A stretch of DNA of 64,000 bases. Origin: Ulota crispa (taxonomy: Eukaryota > Streptophyta > Bryopsida > Orthotrichales > Orthotrichaceae). The stretch covers positions 868,001-932,000 of the forward strand of contig OY987250.1 in NCBI GenBank assembly GCA_963920765.1, given 5' to 3'. The position numbers were made by a program, and so were the translations under genes. Under the pieces are notes generated by a model that was given only the letters and a program-made list of their open reading frames with translations, ran no database searches and was not told the origin of the DNA. Below, piece after piece: positions 1 through 8,955 of the stretch. The first letter of the stretch is position 1. Each line of letters starts with the position of its first letter.

Positions 1-714
1 CGGACTCTCCATAAGGTAGCCACACCCATCAGCGTGACCGTCCCCATGGATGTCTTGGATATCATAATTGAAAAATAAAATGCTAATGAGTTAACAAAGT
101 GATGGTTGTGGGTGACTGGTATGACAATTTTGAGTACTCATCTCACTATTTAAGAACCAACAAGCCTTATTTTTAGCATCACTTACACATGGTTCTTACA
201 ATTTCAGTGATTTAGCATTTTGAAAAATACCCATGCACACATGACTATGTGGGTAACTTCCCAAACTAAATTAATATTTTTTGTTCTCTGTTTCCAATAT
301 AACGATATAATTTTTACCCTTGTCCAACTACCCTTACCATGCTAAAGTGCTTAGACTCACGCTTATGGGGGCGGCTACCTTAACTCTTTTCACATCTCTG
401 AATTATAAAGCTTAGAATCCAAGCTTCTTGTATGCTGTACTGAGTGTACTCAGCAGACTAGAGCAGGTCAGTTGGAGTGGGTAGCAGAGTGGGGAACAAT
501 ACTAGGCATACCAAGTTCGAGCTTTGCACATTTCTTTTGTACAGCATCATGAATTGCGGTGTAGATTCTTCTGATCAACTCAGTACTAGGATCCATTATT
601 CGTGATAATCACTGATTACATGGCTTCTCCCATGATCCCATCCTTGGATTCTTGTACCACAAAGGCCACTGCAACAGTAAGGTAGAATTAATGAGCGAGG
701 AGGTCAAAAAAATC
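1..714. other. Gene-free AT-rich DNA
   Basis: No reading frame here resembles a known protein. A weak tRNA-like look around 481-530 was rejected. Nothing else supportable is seen. Confidence 0.5.
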
Positions 715-716
715 TA

Positions 717-1009
717 CACTGGATATTGTATTTAGGTTGCCTTCACAATTATTTAGGTCGCATACCCTAGAAAGTTACCTCATGACTTATCACTTGACCA
801 CTTGGAGGTCCATGCAACTCTCTAGATTTTAGGATTTCACATGGTTTACAATGTGAAAGTTTAATTTTGTTTTTCTCCAGCATCAATGTTATTGTCAAGA
901 CCTTTAAAAACTGTTTACTACAATAATTATTGATTAAAAAATATTGTGACAACAATAGTGTAAAATGTCAAGAAATTAGTGCAAGGCAACCTAAACGCAA
1001 TATTCAGTG
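717..1009 (-). mobile_element. MITE, family A copy 1 (TA target site)
   Basis: A 293-bp element whose ends are inverted repeats of about 25 bp: the left end begins CACTGGATATTG and the right end, read on the other strand, begins CACTGAATATTG, both followed by TTTAGGTTGCC. It is flanked by TA on both sides (715-716 and 1010-1011). The interior matches, in reverse orientation, the copies near 18.8-19.5, 19.5-19.8 and 51.3-51.6 kb (shared phrases on cytosine-poor DNA such as TTTCTTGACATTTTA). It has no coding capacity. The TA target site fits a Tc1/mariner (Stowaway-like) element; the outermost bases read CACT(A/G), so a CACTA-derived origin is a weaker alternative. Confidence 0.8.
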
Positions 1010-1011
1010 TA

Positions 1012-3196
1012 TAGAAAGTCAATTATATGAAATGGCAAAAAAATTGGTTGTAATTTGGATTTGTTGAATAAATTGGGTCATAATTCCAAAAAACATCTAA
1101 TTTTAGTACAACGGGCAACATCAAGTGCATGCACATGAAAATTGGTTGAAAATGAGAAATGTTGAGTTTTGGCAACTAAATTTGAAAATCCTCTTGGATA
1201 CTAGGTAGAATTATCCATCATTGTTACCCTTCCAATTGCAAGATTTGTTAGATGTTCCAAAAGTGAATCCTTTGCAACCTAATGCAATCAAAAAGTGTAT
1301 AGGACTGTGGTCACATGCAACAACCACATATTAAGAGATGAGAGTGTCCATATTGGAATAGAAAGTGGTAAGGTTGAAGTACCTCTAAGTCAACATTATG
1401 AAGGTGTAGGTATTTGCTTTGATAACCTATAACATATTGAATTAATGAAGAAAACTAGAAAGTGGCTTTGATTTATTGTTTGAGTGTAAAATTCTCTTTT
1501 TATGGTTAATTGAACCCACATGTGTGTAACTAGCAATGAATTATTCTATCTTATAAAGACAAGGAGAAAAACAAAGAACAATACATATATGGCTTGGTTT
1601 CATGGGTGCAGTCTTGACTTTGACAAAATTGGGTAATTTTTTGTAAGCAAAATTGAAGCAAAATTGTCTCAAGTATAAGTTAACTGCACGTAAAACCATC
1701 ATGACAATTTTTGGCATAGTGTGCATGCACTAGTAAGTAACCAACAACTATCGCATATTGACATATGATTATGAAGCATAATACAAATGAGTTTGTAGAT
1801 TTTCATTGTGCAATGAATTGGTTATGAGTTTTCTAAGATGAAAGTTGTAAGAGATAATATTTGTAACTTAGACAAGTCCATAATCCACCTATTTATACCT
1901 AAACTTATTAGCATTAAAATAAAAAAATTGGTAGATAACAATGCAAGACACCATCTAACTGCTTTTCAGAAATTGAGTGATTTTCAAGATACCATTACTA
2001 CAAGTCTACAAGTGGAGTCATTTCACTCATCCTTCTACCAATTTTGCTTTTATTATTATGATAAAAACAATCAAAGAAGGGGGAAATCCCTACAGGATAC
2101 ATCTCAAAAACATTGGTGTCATCCAAATCTAACATGTGACACTCTTGCAGCTTTAACTAGTTAATCATAGTCTTTACCAAAAGTAAAAACTCAATTTTGA
2201 GTGGATAGCCTAGATACGGGATGAATGATTTTTTTTACCAAAAATGAAACCTTACAAAGCTGCACCTATAAAATACCATAATTCAAAACACTGCAATTCA
2301 AAATACCATAATTGAACACATTCATTGTCAACGATGCTTCCCAACTTTGTCTTGTTGTCCTCCTAATAGTCACCAATTTTTATGTTTACATTGTCCATTT
2401 TCCATACAGAAGTAAGGATTGACATTGCATAGGGGACAATTTAAGATGTGATTACTAATGCTTCTTTTTCCACCTTCTAGGCCTTGAACATAAAACAAGA
2501 TTCTGGCAAATCTACTGTTGCTTTAGAAAAGCATATTTGGAACACATTTTAATTAGCAATGTGTATGATTCCAAAGGCAACCATACTTGTAACCCATAAG
2601 CACAACATTATTTCTATCCATTAGGGGAATTAGATCTTTATGGATATCAGGAGAAAACCTACCAAACTTGATAAACGCAAAGATTAGCAAAACATATCTA
2701 AATGATCAACAATGATCCTTTTCATGGTCTTGGGAGTTTGAGAAAGTTAGGATAATTCATGGAAAGTATCAAGATGTATTGGGTCATTTTCTAAGCCTCT
2801 AATGCTCAACCAATGTGAGATAGTCAGAAATTAAATTAAAAAGGCAACCGTCACGTCAAAAATGAGCTCTAACTTGGGGATTTGGCACATGCACTAGAAG
2901 TAAAACCGTGCCCATTATGACTAAACAATGACTAAAATGGAGTTATTGTGGACATTTTTCAGCTATTGTGAACACATTTTTTCTTCTAGTAATGGATGTT
3001 CAGTAACAGATGTTCAATTTCACAAGCCACCACCAACTGAACAGAAAGCAACGAAAAGCAGCATCTTGGATCTTGAAATGGCACGAGAAAGGCATAGTCC
3101 AGTTATTAAATGTCTGAAAATCTTCAGAGCCACATTCAAAGGTAATCCAAAGGCCAATAACTCAACAAATATGCAAACGTAAAAACATTCAAGACC
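1012..3196. other. Gene-free interval
   Basis: The longest open frame (108 codons at 1838-2164) has no recognisable domain and low complexity typical of AT-rich non-coding DNA. No repeats with clear ends were found. Confidence 0.45.
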
Positions 3197-3326
3197 TTAA
3201 AGGTATGTTCACACTTGGTGTTAAGAGGGTAGTAGTAAGGGAAAATTAGATGTATTTGGACTCATCTTTAGACTACATTCATATTGCTAATACCCCTCCT
3301 AACATCAAGTGTGAACATACCATTAA
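3197..3326. mobile_element. Short foldback MITE with TTAA flanks
   Basis: Inverted repeats of about 28 bp start GGTATGTTCACACTTG at 3202 and end at 3321 with the reverse complement. The element (3201-3322) is bounded by TTAA on both sides (3197-3200 and 3323-3326). TTAA duplication is typical of piggyBac-type elements, though the termini are not canonical piggyBac (CCC...). Only about 120 bp long and non-coding, so it must depend on a transposase supplied in trans. Confidence 0.75.
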
Positions 3327-4081
3327 CTCAAGTAAAAAGTGAAGTAACTGTACACACTGCACCTATGCGGGCTCTTTACAAACTGATGCAATTAGTAGAA
3401 GATTCACAGTAATATCTACTCCGAGGCTGATGGGGCCTCCAGTCCACTATTCCGGTATATCCCAGTCCCCAAAATTGCAGTATTTTTCCTAAAACAAACA
3501 ACCAGATTTCACTTCAAAAAAGTTTTAATTGTAACCCTCAGGAGCCAAACGAGCCAGAATTTGGTGAATACTTCCGTGCATATGTAGACAAGTTGACATA
3601 AATCATCAGGAAAGTTTCAAGGAAAGTGAAACATGTATGAATTAAAAGATATCATAGTCTAGAAGTAGGAATACGTTTTGAAAGTTATTATAGTAGAGTA
3701 GTAGACAGTCAGGTTCTAAATTAACAGAATAATTATCTAATTTGCCTTATGTAATTGAGAATACCAATACACAAAATCCACTTTGGAAGCCTGCACTAAT
3801 TGCAGTCATTTTCAAAACATGTTTATGTTGTTCAATCATGTAAGCCACAGTTTCCTTTTATAACGTTCATTTTACTACTTTTATTGAAGCTTCAGTCCTT
3901 GAAGCATAACATTTAGTAGTACTCAGCAGGCCTGCCCTCCCTCTAATTGAAGATTGTGGAATATTTTGCACCCATCAGCAACTAAGAGGACACTTGGCTA
4001 AATTTGTCAAATAGTTTATGAAAGAGAGGCTCAGTTAAGTGCACATACGTTAATGTGGGGGCCAGACATGTTAGAAAAATA

Positions 4082-4085
<4 letters not shown>

Positions 4086-4157
<72 letters not shown>

Positions 4158-4158
4158 C
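4086..4158. repeat. (TA)n-(TG)n compound microsatellite
   Basis: About 50 bp of uninterrupted TA dinucleotides run directly into about 20 bp of TG. The open frame over it on the - strand is low-complexity translation and not a gene. Confidence 0.95.
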
Positions 4159-4179
4159 ATGATGAAGTTTGTGGATGAT

Positions 4180-4214
4180 GCCTGAAGAGAGGGAAAGGTA
4201 GCCTCTCTTCAGGC
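4180..4214. repeat. 13-bp perfect hairpin
   Basis: GCCTGAAGAGAGG at 4180-4192 is followed after 9 bases by its exact reverse complement at 4202-4214. No gene adjoins it, so a terminator role is not supported; it may be a remnant of a foldback element. Confidence 0.7.
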
Positions 4215-5835
4215 TACTGAATGTTATGCTTGTTGAATAATTTGTACCAACTCTTACCAAATTTTGGAGAGGCCACTTTTGGCCATGTAGATTAGCTAGT
4301 TTTTTTATTGGGTTGATGATTGTCAAATTTGGACACATGATAGTATGGTTGTCACATCAGGCAAGATTTGGCTATCAAACAAGATAAGCGGACATACAAA
4401 ATGGACAATACAGACGGACAAATCTATCTACTCTTACATTTTAGGATTTTATAGGATTTTTGACCTCAAAAAGGAAGAATCAAACTACTATTTTTCATTT
4501 TTATTATGTGGCATGGTTTTAGATCCACGTTTTGACTTCATGTTGGTAACAATGAGTGTCACCATCATGTACAAAGTAAGCTCTTTTTATCGTTTTTTGG
4601 AATTGACTATGAGTTGACTACATTGAATAAACATGAGCTCAATTGGGCACTTTAGGCAAACGGATGGGTGGTCCAATGTGAAAACCATGCTTGATAGAAT
4701 CCACTTACAGCTTACAAGCTTCTTGCAAGTTTGAGAATAACCAAACGTACAAATTCCAATTAGAGTGCTGGACATTAAGTCATAGTCCTTTTTAAAACCC
4801 CTCCCACACATTCAACCCTTCATCAAATTCAAAAATGATGACATATTTGAAAAGCCGGCTCATGGGGATAAAATGTATTAGAATTTGAAAAGTAGATTAT
4901 TCTTATTTCATACTTTTAATCCATGTCAAATGCGATTTTGCACAAATGAGTATGCCATATTATCTACTTTTATCAACATTGTCAACATCTTTGTGGCTTT
5001 TTATTGCCTTTTAGAACTTGAAATTGTCTCAACTCAAGCAAGCATGTTGTACATTGAGAATAGATTGAGAATATACTAGGGGTAATTGTTGACAAACTTG
5101 TAGTGATTTTAGAAGCATTTAAATCATAATTGGATTTTTTTAAATTAAAATGTCTTTTTCCCTGACACTTCTCTTTATTAAATTTACGTCAAACTTCAAC
5201 AAAATTTATTCCTTTTTCTAAGCTTTTCAAATATGCAGTTAGTTTTAGATTTGGTAATATATTGATTGAATGAGAAAATTATAAAAAAGGACTATGACTT
5301 ACTGTCCATGACTCTATTTAGCTAGACTTCAATAAAAATCCTTCAGAACGGCTAGGAATCATTTGACAACAACCAAAATAACAAGCTTCAACCAAAACCT
5401 AGAAATTATCTTAACTAAAAGCAAAAAGAGTGATCAGTCTCAAACTTTTTTTTGGGCTAGCCACGTAGCTTTCAAGAGGTCCACTCATATTCCTTTGTAT
5501 TAGAGGGAGTGCCACTCAGTGGTTCTCTTTATTTGTGTAGTTGGTATGCGTCGCCAGAAAAAAATTGCACGTTAACTAATCTGGGTAGTCGGGAGTTAAA
5601 TTCCTTTCCAAATTACAATTGTAAGAAACCAGCCCCTTTGGGGCCAGTTTCCATTGGGGACCGGAACTGGAGGCCCAATCGAGGTTGACCATGGGCAGAG
5701 AAATGAAAAATTTTGAATACATTTTTGAAAGCAAGCTCTAGTACAGGGTCTAGAAGGTCTAGGAATGTTCTTTAACTTTTGTAGAGTTAGAGGTTTAGGC
5801 CTGAACCCCTCCAACCCCGCAATGGAAACTGACTC

Positions 5836-6061
5836 TTAGAGGCAATGTTTGGGGAGAAATTTTAGTTTTGAATCTTGCCTTTCTCAATTTTAACTAGATT
5901 TTCACTAGCCATACACCGGTTTATTTTTGTAAAGTGTAATATAGTACTTGTAGATTTTTTTGAAGAAAAGAACCAATTTTTCAACCGAATTTTTTGCAAT
6001 TTTAACTGGCTGACAATATACTAACCACCGACCGCCAGTTCTCCCCAAACATTGCTTAGAG
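5836..6061. mobile_element. MITE with 6-bp target duplication
   Basis: Inverted termini GCAATGTTTGGGGAGAA begin at 5842 and end at 6055. The element (214 bp) is flanked by the direct repeat TTAGAG at 5836-5841 and 6056-6061. Non-coding; superfamily not assignable from a 6-bp duplication alone. Confidence 0.8.
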
Positions 6062-6075
6062 ATTAAGAAAAGGGA

Positions 6076-6488
6076 ATTGATATGTGCACACTAGCGGGTT
6101 TGATATATGCACACCTCCTTGGGGGTAAATTATAGATTTCTACCATCTAAATTTTGAATTTGAGAATTTTGAATTTAGATTTGGACTAAGAGACCATGAT
6201 TTAGTCTAGAACCATAAAAAAAAGGTTGCAATTGAACAATATCCAAATGGCCTAATAAAAAAGTAATATTTTTTTACAAACAAAAGTAAAAGTAACAATT
6301 TTCCTCCTAGCTAAGCATTTTCATTGGGTGTTGTTCAATTGCAATTTTTTGAATGGTTCTAGACTAAATCATGGTCTCTAAGTCCAAATCTAATTTCCAA
6401 ATTCTCAAATTCAAATTTTTGATGGTAGAAATCTATAATTTACCCCCCAGGGGGTGTGCATATATCAACCCCCGGTGTGCACATCAAT
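6076..6488. mobile_element. Long foldback element (arms about 190 bp)
   Basis: The left half (from 6076, ATTGATATGTGCACAC) and the right half (to 6488) are reverse complements over most of their length with a short AT-rich centre near 6240-6310. A transcript across it would fold into a long, slightly imperfect stem, a typical source of small RNAs. No coding capacity. It starts only 15 bp after the preceding MITE. A target duplication could not be identified with confidence. Confidence 0.85.
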
Positions 6489-6489
6489 G

Positions 6490-6790
6490 AAAATATTTTT
6501 GATGAAGTGGCTTTAGCTTTTTTTCTAACCAAAAAAAGGTTGAGTAGCAAGTATGGCTATTTTTTTTATAGATGCAAAGTTGGATGCTTTTAACCTTTCA
6601 TCAAAGCTAAATCTCATGATGGTTTTGTGTAAAAATTAGGATATTGCACCCATAGGATGAGGCAACATCAAGTGGAACCTTGAAAATTGGGTTCCTACTC
6701 CCAAAACCATGTATAAAAGTTGGCTAAATGTTTTATATTTAAAAAAAATTCTATAGAACAATTAGCATTGGTGTAGCAAAAAAGCAATAA
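6490..6790. repeat. Dispersed repeat, copy 1
   Basis: This stretch (GATGAAGTGGCTTTAGCT... through ...AATTAGCATTGGTGTAG) resembles 33316-33545 in the same order and orientation (GATGAAGTGGCCTTACCT... AATTAGCCACACCAATGTAGGTGTAG). Identity is moderate. Probably a fragment of an unidentified transposon. Confidence 0.5.
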
Positions 6791-7142
6791 TGAGCTCAAA
6801 ATGTTTTCACTGGTGTACATATCAATCTATATCTATAAACAAATCCCAAGACCCCATTTTGGATGAAAAGTAAAGAGTTTGAGTGCAATTATGAGTTGCA
6901 TTCCATGCATGTAAGCTGCGCCTTTTACATTTTCTTTATTTAACAAGTTGCACCTTTTACATTTTCTTTAGCCAATAAAAGCGCATAACTCCATGATTTA
7001 TGTTGAACAAGTTGTTTATTGCAAGAATATTTTTGTTACCGTCGTTGGTACAACGGGTACATAAACTAGTTCCCTAAGAAAAATCCTGATACTCACACTA
7101 ATTATGGAGTTTGCAACACTAATTACAAAGGTTGGTTTGTTT

Positions 7143-7355
7143 GTCGTTAAAAGCCGCAAGGGCAGATTCGACCCCCTCTCAGCATAATTGAGTGGTAGAA
7201 TCGGCCAAACAATGCCGAACTGCCGTTTCTACTACCCTCCTGCCAATTCTACTGCCCTTGCGACTTTAACGCTAGTAAAAGGGTCGGAAAAGGCTGATTC
7301 TGCCCTTCGACCGCTTACAGGGCAGAATCAGCCCTTTTCGACCCTTTCTCTAGTA
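7143..7355. repeat. Two adjacent foldbacks upstream of the PHT1 core promoter
   Basis: The first inverted repeat pairs GCCGCAAGGGCAG near 7153 with CTGCCCTTGCGAC ending near 7264. The second pairs GGGTCGGAAAAGGCTGATTC (from 7281) with its near-complement at 7318-7347 and is flanked by CTAGTA at 7272-7277 and 7350-7355, which looks like a target duplication. Both lie within 250 bp upstream of the TATA box at 7385, so they may act on, or have become part of, the promoter. Confidence 0.7.
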
Positions 7356-7384
7356 TGCGTGTGCTCCTCCGTCCAAGCCCTCCT

Positions 7385-7390
7385 TATAAA
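7385..7390 (+). promoter_or_regulatory. Candidate TATA box of PHT1
   Basis: TATAAA in the context CCTTATAAAAAG, at the left edge of a GC-richer 1.5-kb leader that runs to the PHT1 start codon. It would place the start of transcription near 7415 and imply a long 5' leader, probably with an intron: the sequence CTTTGACAG at about 8911-8919 resembles a splice acceptor just upstream of the ATG. Prediction only. Confidence 0.4.
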
Positions 7391-8590
7391 AAGCCCATCT
7401 TGCCCGTCTCTCCAAACCAGCAGCAGCGACTTTGCTGCCATCACGCACCCCCGAGGAGGCTGTATGTCTTTTTAACACCAGACTCCCCACAATCCTCTTA
7501 CTAGCTCCGTCCATCGCCAGCGTCTTGCAGCTCATGGCGGGCGCAGGACATCATCACTGATTGCTGTTGAGAGTCAGTGTGTCTGTATGGCTTGACTTCC
7601 CAGCACTGCACGGCTGCTGCTCCCAAGGTACCAACAATCACAGCTCTCATCACCCGCTCTCCACTCCTCCGTCGTTCTTGTTGTAACACTCAACCATCTG
7701 ATGGTCGCTCCTGCAATTCCATCAAGCTACAAATTCTCTCGCGATAGAGCCCATTGCAGCTTTTGTCGGTTTTCGTGAGCCAGCTTCCCGGCCAGCTTGC
7801 AGTTCCATGTCTGGATCTTCAACCGTTTCGAATGCCGCTCGTGAGGCATTCCTTACGTCTCTTCGTTTGCTTTTGTTGGGTTCTTCACTTGTGCTAAAGA
7901 ATTGTTTTCCAGGGCTGTATTTTAAGTTTTTGCTTTCGTTGTGGGGATTGACTGTGGTCGTCTCGGGGGTCGTCTTTGCGATTTTGGTAGTAGTCACGGT
8001 AGTAGATCGGCTGATGATCAGTTGAAAGTGGCTATAGTGACAGTAGGGGCCAAAGGATGGCGATGCTCACGCCCGCTTGAAGAATTCTTGAGAAAGTAGG
8101 TCGGATAAAGAGTGATCGCCACGTTGTTGTTGTTGGTGGTGGTGGTCGTGAAACGTGAGAGCTCGTGCGAGAGTGACTCGTGAATAGACAGACGTCTGTG
8201 AGATCGCGTGGCACATGAAAATTATTCGCTCACAAGCGAGATTTACTGGCTTGCGTGGTTGCCAGCTTTTTCTGTTGCTTTAAGTTTGCGTTGATCGAGG
8301 ATTCAACGCTACGAGCGTAATTGCTCAGAAAATTTCCCAAAATCTAAGCTACTTCGCGAATTGTCGGTGTCCACGCTTCTCGTTTTTTTCTCAAAAAATC
8401 GAGGACTCTGTAAATTTTGTATTTTCGGCAACTTTTCTACAAAAACTTTTAGTATATTTCTCGCAATTATCTTGACAAAATCCCCTGTCACCAAGTGTCG
8501 GGTGGCTTACGTGAGGGTTTTACTGAAGGATCGATGGAGAGATTCGTAGAGCTCTGGAAATCTCCAAAGATTTTCATCATATCCGTGCGG

Positions 8591-8598
8591 GAATATCC
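8591..8598 (+). promoter_or_regulatory. P1BS-type motif (PHR1 binding site)
   Basis: GAATATCC fits the consensus GNATATNC bound by PHR1-type MYB factors that switch on plant phosphate-starvation genes. It lies about 360 bp upstream of the start codon of the phosphate transporter gene, where such sites are known to work, either in the promoter or in a leader intron. A single 8-bp match can occur by chance. Confidence 0.5.
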
Positions 8599-8955
8599 TT
8601 CGGGTTGATAGCGAAATCACCGTGAAGTCAGGCTCAGATCCATCGCTTGGATACCAGGCAAAAGCATAGCCAGATCTTGAATTGTTTTAGTGCAGATTCT
8701 CATGGATCGAAGTTAGGTGTACGGAAAGATCAAGCTCCGCAATCTTTTCTTCCCGCAAAAGTAACTCGGTCTTAGTCGGATGGAGATTGAGCTATGCCCT
8801 AATAGTAGCAAATTCTACACCTATTGCTCACGTTCTTCTGATCTGACATTGAAACTTGAGAGCCCTTGATTTCTGACATGGTTTTTCTCAAATTTTCTTG
8901 GTGGTCGACCTTTGACAGGACGCGAGGGTTTTGAAACGGAACGCCGGTAGCGACC

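Larger units (their letters stand above)
3327..5835. other. Gene-free interval
   Basis: No convincing coding region. It holds a microsatellite (4086-4158) and a short perfect hairpin (4180-4214), listed separately. Confidence 0.45.

Noticed and set aside
481-530. tRNA-like sequence (GTAGCAGAGTGG ... AAGTTCGAGCTT)
   Set aside because: The A and B box-like words are present, but no acceptor or anticodon stem pairs properly.
717-1009. Firm assignment of family A as CACTA transposon derivatives on the basis of CACTA ends
   Set aside because: All copies have TA flanks and no 3-bp duplication; Stowaway/mariner-like is at least as likely.
3982-4338. 118-codon - strand frame with His-Thr and Ile-Tyr runs
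   Set aside because: Translation of the TA/TG microsatellite.
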